A stretch of 64,000 nt of DNA from Lumnitzera littorea (Eukaryota; Streptophyta; Magnoliopsida; Myrtales; Combretaceae). The notes beneath the pieces are model-generated. The model saw nothing but the letters and a program-made list of their open reading frames with translations. It searched no databases and was not told the DNA's origin. The position numbers were made by a program, and so were the translations under genes. Shown one piece after another: positions 37,676-48,946 of this stretch; the first letter of the stretch is position 1; each line of letters begins with the position of its first letter. The stretch covers positions 13,492,118 through 13,556,117 of the forward strand of contig JAMXBB010000002.1 of NCBI GenBank assembly GCA_024138015.1. The letters run 5' to 3'.

Positions 37676-38660
37676 CTTCTACTCTTTCTCTCCCCATCTA
37701 AATTCAACATTCTTCTTTAAGAGTTTGGTGAGTGAGGCTATAATCGTACTGAAATTCTTTATAAATTTACGATAGAATGATGCTAGGCCATGAAAACTCC
37801 TCACATCAGCAGAATAGGTCGGCTCAAGCCATTTTATGATTGCCCTTATCTTCTCTTCATCAACTTGGATGTTACCTCCACTCACAATAAACCCCAAGTA
37901 GATCACCTTAGGCCGACAAAAGTCACACTCGTTCAGATTGGCGTAGAGCTATTTAGCTTGAAGTTTCGCAAAGACTCTTTGGAGATGCTCTTGGTGAATC
38001 TTTAGGTTGCTATTATACACCAAAATGTCATTAAAATAAACTACAACAAACCTTCCCATGAATTCTTGAAGCATATGACTCATTAGGTACATAAATGTGT
38101 TCAGCACGTTGGATAGTCCAAATGGCATTACTAACCATTCATATAAGCCATGTCGTGTCTTGAATGTGGTCTTCTACTCATCACCTTTGTGCATTCGAAT
38201 CTAATGATATCCAGATTTGAGGTCGATCTTGGAGAATACTCTTACTCCACTTAACTCATTTAGCATGTCATCAAGCTTGGGTATGGGATACTTGTACTTG
38301 ATAGTGATTCGATTGATCACTCGGCTATCTACATACATCCTCCAAGAACTATCCTTCTTTGGCACCAATAAAGCCAGAATGGCACAGGGGCTAAGGGGTT
38401 CACGTACGTACCCTTTCTTCATAAGGTCATCTACTTGCCTCTGCAGCTCAGTAGCTTATTCAGCAGTACGGCTCTTGGTTGCAAGTCAATTGCATGCTCG
38501 ACACCTTGAATTGGGGGTAGGCCGTTTAGGAACTCCTCCAAAAACAGATTAGTAAATTCCTTTAGTAAGGTTTTTACTTTGGTAGGTAGCTCCTCTTCCC
38601 CGAGTTTCATCTCTAGAAGTCTTCGGACAAGCAGATAGGCTAGTCCCTCGAGCTCCATCT
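37676..38660 (-). pseudogene. H reverse transcriptase, inactivated
   Basis: LVPKKDSSWRMYVDSRVIN and the FSKIDLKSGYH motif with the first catalytic Asp are at 38422-38201. WLVMPFGLSNVLNTF follows. The polymerase signature reads YFND instead of YxDD (about 38034-38023), so a metal-binding Asp is Asn. The connection GLASFYRKFIKNFS is at 37906-37679. A stop and a frame change split the domain between 38201 and 37906. Overlapping + strand ORFs are shadows. Confidence 0.87.
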
Positions 38661-38699
38661 CTCTTTTTAGTTCAGCTCAGGTCAATACCAAAGCCTCCT

Positions 38700-39320
38700 T
38701 CTTCAGTGCTTGACTCAGTTGGGACTACATGACCTTCACTTGCTCGGTAGTCATAGGACTCAATTTCATCCTTCTATCTTCGTGCTCTACAAAGCATGTA
38801 TTCTTTCTTCTGTCATATATAACTACTTGATCAAACATCCACGGTAGTCCAAGTAGAATGTGGGATGCACTCATGGGTAGTACATTACAGAGCACTTTAT
38901 CTCGATACTTGCCAATACAGATTGATACATGTACCTGTTTGTTCACTTGAAAGGCTCCCCTATCACTAAGCTAATAAAGCTTGTAAGGTTTCAGGTGGGA
39001 CATGGTTAGCAATTTCAACTACTGGACTATAAATGCAAAGGCTATATTCATGTAGCTCCTATTATCAACGATTAGCGTGTACAGTGAGTCATTCACCTTG
39101 CACCCAAAATGGAAGAGATTTTCCCTTTGTTCATCTTTGGGTACGAGACTGACACTCATTGTCCTCCTCAACACCAGAGTGGTCGGCATAAAGTTGCCTT
39201 CCTCACTGTAGATAACTTCCTCCTCAGACAATTCAGTGTGTCCATCCTCCTTCAACTCCTCTACTTCTTCATTAGTACTGTCGACCTCAATGGTTGGCAC
39301 CTTACCTCGGATCACCATTG
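38700..39320 (-). pseudogene. H aspartic protease
   Basis: The segment 39318-39019 contains FGCKVNDSLYTLIVDNRS, where the usual Asp-Ser/Thr-Gly active-site triplet reads Asp-Asn-Arg. The segment 38946-38725 contains ICIGKYRDKVLCNVLPMSASHILLGLPW, the conserved flap-to-end part of gypsy proteases; it is quoted in two overlapping halves IGKYRDKVLCNVLPM and SASHILLGLPW in the sequence. A stop separates the segments. The altered triplet suggests loss of activity. Confidence 0.78.
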
Positions 39321-39334
39321 TTCACCTGTTTGGA

Positions 39335-40402
39335 CACTAAGCAACCATGTGCCCAAAGCCTTGGCATTTGAAACACTTGATCTCATTTGTCTTCCTCCCT
39401 ATACTCTAGCTTCTTTCAAACTTCCTTAGGGGTTCCTTCTCTTTTACTCTGGTAGTTCAAACAAGTCGAGTCTCAGTGACCTTACTTGGTACCGTTCGCA
39501 CAGGTCTATTCGGAATAGGTCGGCTACTGCCAAGACGATTGACAGGTGATCGGAATCTTCCTGTTCAATGCCTTTCTATCCTTTAGGCAGCTCGGATTGC
39601 ATCATTAAGCATTATAACATGTAGGGTTTCTAAGACATCCCTAATCTCATACTTCAACCCACCAATGAATCAAGATACAGTTTAGTCTTCCGGCTCTACA
39701 ACTTCGCATTAGATCATTAACATTTGGAATTCCTTAACGTAAGCATCTACACTCAATCCTCCTTGTCTCAGTTCTTGTAGTCTTTTGAAGGCATCCTACA
39801 AATAATAGCTTAGCACAAACCTTCTTCGCATAACTCTCTTCATTTTAACTTAACTCCTAATCTCTCATTCTCCTTCCTTTCTTTTGGTGGCTTGCAAGTT
39901 CTTTTACCATAAGGCGACATAACCAATAAACTCCAACACAGTAAGTCTAACCTTTGCATTATCAGGCACTTCGTAGCATTCAAATTACTTTTCAATCTTA
40001 TCTATCCAATCTAGGTAATCCTCGGCATCACCACTTCCAGAAAAAATTAGAATTCGCATTCTCGATTCCTTAACTTTACGATCTCGTACATTTCTTTCCT
40101 AAAGTTCACAGTACTCCTCCACCTCGTCATCTCTTTCTGCCTCCTCATTAATCTCTTTAAGCGCTAACCTTTATCTAGCGTCCCTACTAAATCCTTTAGT
40201 TCGTGGTGGTTGAACTAGGGCGTTAACTCGGCCAAACTGACCATTGCCTTGTCTTTGCTGTTTACATTCCCTAATGGGGCTACTTCTAGCCTATTGTCTA
40301 TCTTCTTAGATAACAGTCACCAAACTAGCTACTAAGTCGATGAGCCTATCCAAGTAGTCACCTACTGACTAAACTGTGAAGCTTTTTCTTGACCCTGGCC
40401 AT
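39335..40402 (-). pseudogene. H gag
   Basis: A possible start ATG is at 40402-40400. The core has GSGDAEDYLDWIDKIEK, RRRFVLSYYL, DAFKRLQELRQG and VDAYVKEFQMLM (about 40060-39700), the standard gypsy capsid pattern. A CCHC zinc knuckle with spacing C-x2-C-x4-H follows (KCFKCQGFGHMVA, 39384-39340); the final Cys comes one codon after an in-frame stop. Many stops occur in the first third. Confidence 0.8.
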
Positions 40403-40655
40403 GTCAAGTACCACTTTCTTAGTTTCCCAAAATCCCTTGAACACTTAAATTTGACATTGTGGGTCACTTCACAATGACAATTATACAACAAACGAACAGT
40501 CAACCACACTCTATTTTGCATAACGAAAACAGGGGAAAGCAAAGTACAAAACACTTCTCAACTACTAAACTTCAAAACTAGCAATAGAACAGTTATCTCA
40601 CGGGAGCAGAATAGACTTTTCAAATAACACAGTAGTAAAATCTAGCTTCGAACAC

Positions 40656-40673
40656 AACTAAGCTCTAATACCA
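40656..40673 (-). other. H primer binding site (initiator tRNA-Met type)
   Basis: On the minus strand TGGTATTAGAGCTTAG follows the 5' LTR directly; TGGTATCAGAGC is the standard plant tRNA-Met site, with one C to T change here. Confidence 0.82.
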
Positions 40674-41612
40674 AGATTATATGGACTTATGGATGAATAC
40701 ACAGACCTAATATCATGTGTAACCAAAGGCGTTAGGTCCAAGCCATGAGATAGCTCAAAAAGTAAATGATAGTGGAGGGATAAGCAGGGCTTCCCATACA
40801 CCGATAATAGATATGACGCACCAATTCCTCACATGTCACACTTAATATGATACATAAGTATGGCTGGAGGTCACTCGCTATTAGTCTACGCTCGAATGAG
40901 CTAGATAAGAGTAGCTTAAAAGTAAGTAAAAAAAAAAGGACACTTAGCTCAAGAGAGTAAAACGTTCAGTGTATTCTTCTGTATATATTTTCTTGCCGCT
41001 ATTACATTATGTGAGTATTTATAACACCCTGTTAGGGCAAGTCTTAAGTTACAAAAATTATAAAAAAATGATCCTTATTTGCTAAACAACAAAGAATAAT
41101 TTATAGGGAAAATATGAAATCATGCAAAAAGAACGTCCTCTATTAAAAAGGATAGTACAGATGTTAGAGATGATAGCGTGCGTGCGTTTCACTCAATTTG
41201 TGTTCCTAATAACGCTGCAGGTCGAGTAGGGGTAGGCCTTTGATCAAATGTATTCGGCATCGCTAGTTCGATACCTTGATGATTGGGGTTGGACAAGGGT
41301 TGGTTTAGGAGCGACTCACATTCGAATCGACCTTGGATGGTTAGCTCTTCACAATTGTCAGCTTGTCATCGGCACTATGGAGATTGTTTTCCTAATTAGG
41401 CGCTTGGACTAGGGTATTACGGAGGGGTCAGCTCTACGTGTTAGCTAACCACCTCAGCTACTTCTTGGAGGGTGTGGAGAGCAAAGTAGCTCAGCAGTTC
41501 AAACAGGGATAAACACTACTCCTCATTGTTTAACTCACCTCGGAAAACTATGTGAACCATCTAAGAAAGCCTTTAGGCTCGAAAGCAGGTCATTGGTCCT
41601 TAATCCTTATCA
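40674..41612 (-). repeat. H 5' LTR
   Basis: 939 bp; on the minus strand it starts TGATAAGGATTAAGG. A TATA-like word TATAAATACTC is near 41019-41009. Confidence 0.87.
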
Positions 41613-41876
41613 TAAGCTGTCTTTTTATCCGCATCATGTAATGGAAATCAATATTCCATATGTGAACTAAATGGCCTAGACCAAAATCAACTATTGAACA
41701 CGATTTGAACCTACTTGATTTGAATTTAAAGCCATGATCGGATATGCACAATGCACTTTATTTATTTATTTACCTATTTTATTTTATTTATTTTTCATTA
41801 TTATTATTACAATTTAAAAAAGAAATCCTACCTAAAAAAAAAAAACAAAAAGAAAAAGGCACTTTGTGCCTAACAA

Positions 41877-41934
41877 GATTTGAGATTGCTAGCTAATACT
41901 CAATGCTAAGTCCATGTGTTCATTTATTAAGCCG
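41877..41934 (-). promoter_or_regulatory. tRNA-like module in A5
   Basis: On the minus strand A-box-like CGGCTTAATAAATGAAC (41934-41918) and B-box-like ATCTCAAATCT (41887-41877), at the same LTR position as in A1-A4 and A6. Confidence 0.5.
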
Positions 41935-42395
41935 TTGGCCTGTACCTTGTTCATATGCGTAATTAAATTATATATATAGACTAAGCCGACCTAAACTAAA
42001 TTCAAATCTAAGCCTAAGCCCAACGATTCCCCCTTTTTTAAGTTTTAAAATTAAAAATCTATTTCACTAAATGATTGTTTTCTAAATTCTATAAATCTTC
42101 TATTTTTAATTCTTTTCTATTTTATGTGACTTTTCAATTTTCTAAATCTTTTTATTTTTTTTTTGTATTTTCTTATTTTTATGTTTCTTCCTATTTCCTT
42201 ATTTTTTTTATATTTTTCTAAATTTGTTATTTTTTGTACTTTTTCCTATTTTTTTTATTCTAAATTTCTTATTTTTTGGATTTTTTTTAATTTTCTATTT
42301 TTTGTATTTTTCCTAATTTATGACCCTCTAACTTATTGAGAAAAATAAAATAAAATAAAATAAAAGAGGGGCAAAAATTGGGTGTCTTCAAAAGA

Positions 42396-42872
42396 TAAAA
42401 TACATGATTCTTTTAGAAAGTTATTATTTTTGTATGGGAATTCATTGTATATTAATACGATTCTAAATTATATTACTAAGTAAAGAGATTCTGATAAATA
42501 ATTTAGGATTATGGTTAATATGCTTGAGAAATGTGTTAACTTCAATTGTGAATCCTTTTGGTCAAGAATAATAGAGATGGAATTAGATAGACTTTTAGCG
42601 GTCGCAAATTAAACACTAAGGGAAACAATTCCTAAATGCATTATTTGCCTTCTTGAAGTCATTCTTAATTTTATCGTTTCCTAAATTTCTTAGTCAAGTC
42701 TCACAATTAGATTAGTTTGTTAATTTTAATATTTTTAATTCATTCAACCCATCACAATTTTTTAATTAGATAATAAAGCTAAAATTAGTATTAGTAATCG
42801 AGGTCCTTGAGGGATCAACTTGGACTCACATCTACTATATCAAAACTGATAGGTGCACTTATCTCGTATTTA
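42396..42872 (+). repeat. C LTR1, right part
   Basis: Collinear with 46526-47000 of LTR2; it ends just before the tRNA-Asp primer site. Confidence 0.83.
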
Positions 42873-42877
42873 GTTTT

Positions 42878-42895
42878 TGGTGCCGTTGTTGAGGA
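42878..42895 (+). other. C primer binding site (tRNA-Asp type)
   Basis: TGGTGCCGTTGTTGAGGA closely matches TGGCGCCGTTGCCGGGGA, the complement of the plant tRNA-Asp 3' end used by Athila elements; the differences are transitions. Confidence 0.8.
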
Positions 42896-43259
42896 CTTCG
42901 ATATTAAGAAAACTAGTAGCTTTATTACTTTAACCATCTTTATCTTTATTTTTATGGTTTTCTTCCCTTCATTGTTTTGAGCTGCGATTGATTTTATCTC
43001 TTTTCTTTGTAGTACATGAGTTGAAGAAATCCAAAAGATTTTATAGAGCTTGATCTTGAAATTTAAAAAAAAAAGAAGAAGAAGTAAATCCTTTCTTTTT
43101 ATTTTGGTTTGTTTTGGCATAATTATTTATTAGTTTTAATTTTTTTTTTAATTTTGTGTCACAATTTATCGTTTCTTTGTGTTTGCATATTTTATTTTAT
43201 TGCATGTAAGTTTGGGGTTTAGAATTTTGTTTTGCATTGACTTGGTTGCTAAGATTAAT

Positions 43260-43445
43260 ATGAATCATGGTTGGTGGATTTAAGGAGATAGCTATTGGAA
43301 TGTTTCTTGTAGCAATTATGTTAAATCCATATCCATGGATTATGGGGATATGTGTTGGTATTGTGGGCATAATTATTGTTCTTGTCAATGTTTTAATCCT
43401 AATACCCAACATACACATTATTCCAATTTCCAAGAAGAGCAATAG
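43260..43445 (+). pseudogene. C Cys-rich fragment of unknown role
   Basis: ATG at 43260 opens a 61-codon frame with one internal TAA (43281-43283), where CAA would keep it open, and ends in TAG at 43443-43445. It contains MCWYCGHNYCSCQCFNP, a dense Cys cluster that could bind zinc but does not follow the CCHC knuckle spacing. Its place after the primer site suggests a relic of the element's own gag-like protein. A shadow ORF in another frame (43267-43461) looks hydrophobic but has no support. Confidence 0.4.
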
Positions 43446-43751
43446 AGAGAGAAATCCCTAGAGAAAATTCTTACAAATTACCAAGAAAAATATGAAACCA
43501 AGGATCATTGTACTTTTAGTGACCCAATCTATACCCAAACTGCTTCGTTATATCAACCTTGTACGTAGGTAGATGAGCGGCCATAAGGAAAAGCTTTGGC
43601 AAAGTTAGCTAGTGAACATTAGGAGAAGTATGGCACCTTTGATCTTAGCAGCTTTGTCCCTTTACCACCTTCAACTACCTTATTATACCACTCTAGGTCC
43701 TCAAAGAATGAGTCTTTTAACTACCTTTTAGAGAGTAGTCATTTAGGACAC

Positions 43752-44126
43752 ATGGAAGAGTTTTTGAGCAATGGAGGGGGTGAGTTGGTGGTTGAAGGAG
43801 AAAAGGTGTTGGAAAATCTAGAAGATCCTATCAGCCATGAATGTGAAGTAAAGTGTTTTGAGAGTAGAGAGAAATTGGGGGAGAGCATTGACATGACCTT
43901 TAGTTTCCACAATCTAGAAGTGCTTCATAACATGAGTGAAGAGTGTAAGAATCTTTTAATCTTAGTTAATGACATTACAAAGGTTGATAAACAAGTTAAT
44001 CCAATTGATATAGAGCCCTCTTTATTTTCTTATTATGAATTTTTTGTAGAAGAAGTAGTGCTTAAGATGGAATACCTAGACTTTACAGGATATGATGTTG
44101 AGTTTGAGGAGACAACTATTATTTAA
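43752..44126 (+). CDS. ORF of 124 codons in element C, unrecognised
   Basis: An uninterrupted frame in an element whose other frames are all broken. The product is acidic (GGGELVVEGEKVLENLEDP, YDVEFEETTII end), without signal peptide, membrane segment or known motif. It sits between the Cys-rich fragment and the non-coding 3' half. It may be a relic of a gag-like or accessory protein, or an open frame by chance. No function is proposed. Confidence 0.35.
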   Translation: MEEFLSNGGGELVVEGEKVLENLEDPISHECEVKCFESREKLGESIDMTFSFHNLEVLHNMSEECKNLLILVNDITKVDKQVNPIDIEPSLFSYYEFFVEEVVLKMEYLDFTGYDVEFEETTII

Positions 44127-44990
44127 TCTTCTCCTATTGCTAAACCCACCATCGGTGATTTTAGGGGAACAGAGTCACACTTGAGTATATATTTGTTGAG
44201 AAAAGTGTCTCCCACATCTTTTTTAACTTAATGGAAATGGGATACTTTCCTATAGGACCTTAGTAGAGGCAATTCAAGTTTTTTATTTTTAGGAGTAGTT
44301 CCAGTTTTAGTTTTCACTTTATTTTTCTTTGATGCATTTCTTGTTTTGCAAGGTCTTTAGGCATTTAATGGATGAAATCTCGTAGCATGGAAATTTCAAG
44401 GAATTTGATGTCAAAATGCTCAAATTGAGGAAGTTTCAACTTTCCTTTTATCCTTTATTTTTCTTTCTTTCCCCTCTTCACTTTTGATTTTTATGCTTTA
44501 ATTGTTAAATGTACATTAGGGACAATGCATGTTATTAAGTGTAGGGAAGGAATATATATGAATTTATTACTATTTAGGAGACCAATCTTTCACATTTGAC
44601 CTAATTAAATTTTAAGTTAACTTGCAATAGGTGATTAACAATTATTGGAATTTAAAGTGTTTAATTAGGCCGAATAGACTATTTCATCTCAATCATTATT
44701 GATCTTATTATACTTTACTAGAATTGATTAGTCGAATCTTTAAAGAGCAAAGTTACCAATTATTTAGCTTGGAACTCTAGGACTTGAGATTAGAACAACA
44801 TCACTAGTTGAGAGTTAGTCATGGTTATTTTTAAATTTACTTTAATGTAAACCTTTCTCTTGGAAATTTTTAAAGCCCTATAATCCTTAGCAAATAAACA
44901 AATGAAATTCTTCTTTTGAGAAACCCCCGAAAAATCGCAATGATAAGAGCTAGAAAGTAATAACAAGTATATGAATAGTTAAATGAAAAG
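44127..44990 (+). other. C non-coding part
   Basis: AT-rich. It includes TTAGGGACAATGCATG followed by TTAAGTGTAGGG (44516-44547), a word pair I recognise from the non-coding parts of plant Athila-like elements. No gene was seen; the minus ORF at 44870-45058 has no support. Confidence 0.5.
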
Positions 44991-44994
44991 AAAA

Positions 44995-45195
44995 AAATTG
45001 GTAAAGATTTTTCTTGATTCGTCAAAAGAGCAAGATTGAGTCCCAATGCCAATACCAATGAAAAAAAAAAGATGGTATGGATCGGCCTTGGTCCGTCGAA
45101 AGAGCTAGGTTCTTTCCCACTACCAGTATGAGGGCTAAATTGGTATGGATCAGTCTTGGTCCTTTAAAAGAGCGAAATTCTTTCCCTCTACTAAC
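44995..45195 (+). repeat. ~70-bp tandem repeat in C
   Basis: Two clear units and a diverged first one carry GGTATGGATC, CTTGGTCC, AAAGAGC and TTCTTTCCC at the same spacing (about 45075-45190), plus a weaker copy at 45000-45060. Confidence 0.7.
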
Positions 45196-45732
45196 ACAAT
45201 TGTCCTTTAAAGATAATTGTGCTTAAATAAAGTAAATTTAAAAACCTTCAAGCAAAAGCATGAATTAAGGGGATGATTAGAGGATGAGTGGATGTAAAAT
45301 GTGTTTATTTTAGATTATGGCACTTGGCAAGATTAAAGAGATAATTGTATACATTTTAGACAAATGGACAAAATTTTTATGACTCTTTCCTAGCCGATGA
45401 TATGTTAAATCCAATTTCGAGTTTAGGAATCATTGGTTAAATGACTTGGGTAAACTTTGACTTGCATAAATTAACTAGTGAACTTTAGTATTAAGTATTG
45501 TTGGAGCATTTGAATATGGTAGGGTGAAATTATGAAATTGTTAAGGGTGAAATTGATTGACTTTATTATTATAAGTTAATTGAAAATGATTTTCTTAGTT
45601 TTCTTCAAGTCAAGTGTATTCGTTCACTGGTTTTCTAAGTAATGATAAATTTTATTTAGCATTTCTTGTCCCAAAATTTTTGTTTTGATTTATTTGCTTG
45701 AGGGCGAGAAAATGCTCAAGTGCAGGAGAGTT
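45196..45732 (+). other. C 3' untranslated part with polypurine tract
   Basis: AT-rich, ending GAGGGCGAG, ATGCTCAAG, TGCAGGAGAG directly before LTR2. The last purine stretch (45723-45730) is the probable polypurine tract. Confidence 0.6.
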
Positions 45733-47000
45733 TGATAGCACTTATTTTAAATATACTTTACATAATGATTTTATAGTATTTTCCTCATATTTTTTGTTGT
45801 TTTTAAAGAAATTGATACTTAATTGAGTAAAATTTTGATTTTAAGGTTTGAACGGGTTCTCGGATTGAAAATGAAGAAAAAGAATAAAGTTTCACTCAAT
45901 TCGAAGTTCAAATGAATGAGTTATGAAATTACACAAACAATAGGAGAAAGTGACAGTTTTTTATCAAAAAGTTACGCAATCTAGGACACAATTGAATCCC
46001 TAGGCTGTATCCAAGCAAGGTTATTTTTTACACCAAGGTCAATAAGTTATATAACTTGGAGACACAACTATGTCCTAAGCTGTGTTTAGTGACGAAAAAA
46101 GAAACTTCATTATACATTATACAAAAACTTTTAAGGGTTTTGCACATAATTTTTTACATTTAAAAGAGAAGAGACTTAAAGAGAAAAAGGAGAAAAAAAC
46201 ACCTAACTTCAAGATTGAAGAGATTTTTCATTGACAAAAGGGGGGTTTTGTGTTTTATTTCTTGATTTTGCTGCACTTTTCTTTTAATTTTATCATGATA
46301 GTTTAATATTCTTGTATTTAGGATTGTCGAACCTAGGGTTTCATGTGACTATTAGATTTATTAATAATTTTCGATAAAGTTTCTTTCTTAACTCAATTAT
46401 GTGTTTTCATTATTAATTGATATTTTTAGGGTATCAATTTATGATATTATGCATGATGATTGAGAAATCACATGAATAATGAGATCTTAACATAATTGAA
46501 AAAAATTACATGTGTACTTAGAGATAAGATACATGATTCTTTCGAAAAGTTATTATTTTTATGTGGGAATTCATTGTATATTAATGCGATTCTAAATTAT
46601 ATTATTGAGTAAAGAGATTCCGGTAAATAATTTAGGATTAGGGTTAATATGCTTGATAAAGGTGTTAACTTCAGTTGTGAATCTCTCCAATCAAGAATAA
46701 TAGAGATAGAATTAGATAGATTTTTAGCGATCACATGTTAAACACTAAGGGAAACAATTCTTAAATACATTATTTGCTTTCTTGAAATTGTTCTTAATTT
46801 TATTGCTTCATAAATTGCTTAGTCAAGTCTCATAATTAGATTAGTTTGTTAATTTTAGTATTTTTAATTTATTCAACCCATCACAATTTTTCGGTTATAT
46901 AATAGAGCTAAGGTTAATATTAGTACTCGAGGTCTCTAAGAGATCAACTCGGACTTACATCCGCTATATTAAAACTGATAGGTATACTTGCTTTGTATCA
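45733..47000 (+). repeat. C LTR2
   Basis: 1268 bp, TGATAGCACTT to GTATCA, unbroken; it gives the reference for joining the split LTR1. Confidence 0.87.
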
Positions 47001-47005
47001 AGTAT

Positions 47006-47346
47006 AAATACCCTTTTATAAGCAGTTGTAAGCATTATCTTCAACATTATTGAATATGTTAAATTTCTCCTTTAATGTTAAGCTTTTGCTTACTACCTCT
47101 TTACTCTTATCTTATCCCTTAAGTAAGGTTAGGTGATGAGTGATCACATTGAGCTATCTGTGCGTCATATCAAGCTAGTATGTGAGTTCATAGAGATTCC
47201 TTGGTGCATCATATCCTTGGAATCGTTTTTTATTTCAGTTGTTCTCTTTTGTTTTATATGTCTATCATCTTACATTTTCAAGCTTTTTGCAAGCTCAAAC
47301 CTACCCTGATGGTGTCGCCCTTGTCTATTCTTGGTGTAGTATATCA
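47006..47346 (+). repeat. D LTR, right part
   Basis: It begins in the TATA box split by C and ends GTATATCA, three bases before the tRNA-Met type primer site (47350-47363). Confidence 0.55.
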
Positions 47347-47363
47347 TCTTGATATCAGAATGG

Positions 47364-48185
47364 AGATTTGTATTGGGTAAGTTACTTTACTGTTGTGCTA
47401 AGTTATTACTGTATTACATTGGAGTACTACAGTGGTAGTATGTGTAGAGTAAGTGTCATTGGTTGTGTGATTGAATGAGAGCTAGGTATAATGTCTTAGC
47501 AAGTAATGGATGTAATATCATTGTTATCTTGTAATGACTACTATGAGGTACTCTATTTCACTCTGTTTTGAGCCTTGGGAAACAAAGCAACACTAATTGT
47601 GTATTTCTATTATTTGTTGAAGTAGTAGCCATAATGGTATTCTATGGTAAAATATACTTGGACCTTAATATTCATGTGAAGAAGTTGTGTGTATGTGTGT
47701 TTGTGTGTGTGTGTGATTGATTGGTTAAAGGTAGTGCATATTGTTTCTGGGTAATAGTGAGAATTTGAATACTATTTTTTTTTTTTTTTTTACTATGGGA
47801 ATAAGATTGAGTTAAGAAAAGATGACTAACTTGAGTGTAAATGTAAGAATTGGAGATAACAATAGTAGTGTTGTCCACTGTGGTCGATAACCTTAAAACA
47901 CTTAAAGTTCTAATGGGCGGTTTGATGAAGTGACTAACTTGATATCTAACTTAACTCGAGCTATTCATGTATTAGCCTCCTAACCTATTAAGGTCATCTA
48001 CAACACTCCCCAAGTTGCTCCTGAAGTTGATGACACTACCCATGATGCCCCACTCACTCAAAGACAATTCCTAGTTCTTTAAGATTGGGGTAGATGAATA
48101 GAAGGACATGTGTAGAGGAGAATAGAATTGGATGAAGTCAATGAAGAGGAAGGAAAGAACAACTATGAAGTAAAAGAGAAGGCTT
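47364..48185 (+). other. D leader
   Basis: Non-coding leader between primer site and gag; holds a TG-rich microsatellite (about 47685-47715) and a T run (47776-47790). Confidence 0.5.
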
Positions 48186-48720
48186 GTGCATCTCTATCTA
48201 CCGACCATGTGAAGCTTTAATGGTTCTAGGAATGCTAATAAATACTTAAACTGGGAAGAAAAGGTGGAGTGAGTCTTCGATTACTATCAATACAAGGACC
48301 ATAATAAAGTCAAAACTACTACAATAAAATTTTTGGGATATATTGCAATGTGATGAAGGAATTTTTAGACCACGAAAAGACAAGATGGATATAGAGAGGT
48401 TAGTACCTTGCCTAAGATGAAAAGAGTTCTAAGAGCTAGATTTGTCTTATATACCTATCTATAGGATGCTTTTGCTCGACTCCAAGAGCTAAAGCAAGGA
48501 AACCACGTTGTTGATGAGTATGTATAACAATTTCAATGCTTATGATCCAATGTGAGGATAGTGAACCTTTAGCCCAGACGGTATTGAGATTCCTAATTGG
48601 ATTGAGGTTAGATATACGAGATGTAGTAGAGTTACAACAATTTGTCACTCTGGATGAGGCCATAAGAATTGCTAAATGGGTAGAGAGATAGAAGAGGAAT
48701 AGGCTAATCCAACCTGCAAT
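48186..48720 (+). pseudogene. D gag fragment
   Basis: Spread over frames with stops, it shows the standard gypsy gag order: WEEKVE then VFDYYQYKDHNKVK (about 48255-48310), MKRVLRARFVLYTYL (about 48417-48460), DAFARLQELKQGNHVVDEY (about 48466-48525) and an IEVRYTRC/DEAIRIA-like end towards 48680. The H gag has the same pattern on the minus strand. No zinc knuckle was found before the break at 48947. Confidence 0.68.
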
Positions 48721-48946
48721 GAGCCGACCTGTCTAGTCTAGCTAACTTGCTTAAGGAAGTCACTGAGCTCAATACAGCATTAAGTCGGGTAGATGAACAG
48801 ATGTCATAACTAAGCAAAAGAGCCAACTTAGTGACAAAGAAGCACTAGAAGGAAATTTGAGAAAGGACAAGGATCATGGTGAAAGACTAGCTATATCGAT
48901 TGCTTTAAAATCAACCAACCCGCTAATATTTTCAGAAAGCACTAAA

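Larger units (their letters stand above)
35010..41612 (-). mobile_element. H: structurally complete Ty3/gypsy element inside A5
   Basis: 6.6 kb with LTRs 35010-35963 and 40674-41612 and a perfect target duplication TAAGC (35005-35009, 41613-41617). On the minus strand the order is LTR, tRNA-Met primer site, gag, protease, RT, RNase H, integrase with a GPY/F-type end, polypurine tract (CTAGAGGGGA, 35973-35964), LTR. No chromodomain was seen, so the gypsy lineage is left open. It is the youngest layer of the nest here, yet the LTRs differ at many sites and the genes are broken. Confidence 0.9.
32747..42390 (-). mobile_element. A5: minus-strand solo LTR of family A, split by H
   Basis: On the minus strand it starts TGAAGACACCC at 42390 and ends AGCTCAACA at 32747. 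AGAGA (32742-32746) and AAAGA (42391-42395) are a target duplication with one mismatch, and the C LTR continues on both sides. Without H (35010-41612) the LTR is about 3.0 kb. No primer site follows its end, so it is solo. It holds the standard tRNA-like module (41934-41877), an extra tRNA-like module beside H, and a hairpin with one arm duplicated (32929-32978). Confidence 0.83.
31943..47000 (+). mobile_element. C: Athila-like non-autonomous element, split by A5 and H
   Basis: LTR1 is 31943-32746 plus 42396-42872 and LTR2 is 45733-47000, about 1.27 kb each, starting TGATAGCACTT and ending TATCA-like. Flanks GGTAT and AGTAT are a target duplication with one mismatch. The primer site at 42878-42895 is of tRNA-Asp type, as in Athila elements. 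The 2.86 kb interior has only a Cys-rich fragment, one 124-codon ORF and repeats, with no protease, RT or integrase, so movement would need a helper. Confidence 0.82.
31330..48946 (+). mobile_element. D: gypsy-type element with tRNA-Met primer site, split by C, cut off at right
   Basis: The LTR runs from about 31330 to 31942 and, after element C, from 47006 to 47346; the sum is about 0.95 kb, the size of the H LTRs. The left edge is a guess from that length. Removing C restores GGGTATAAATACCC, a TATA box. A primer site TGATATCAGAATGG (47350-47363) resembles the plant initiator tRNA-Met site, then a leader and gag follow. At 48947 the element is replaced by family-A LTR sequence, so pol and the 3' LTR are missing. 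Confidence 0.6.

Noticed and set aside
38217..38552. Plus-strand ORF of 111 codons
   Set aside because: It is antisense to the H reverse transcriptase.
43267..43461. Hydrophobic ORF resembling a small membrane protein
   Set aside because: The overlapping frame with the Cys cluster sits better in the element; the hydrophobic frame is its shadow.
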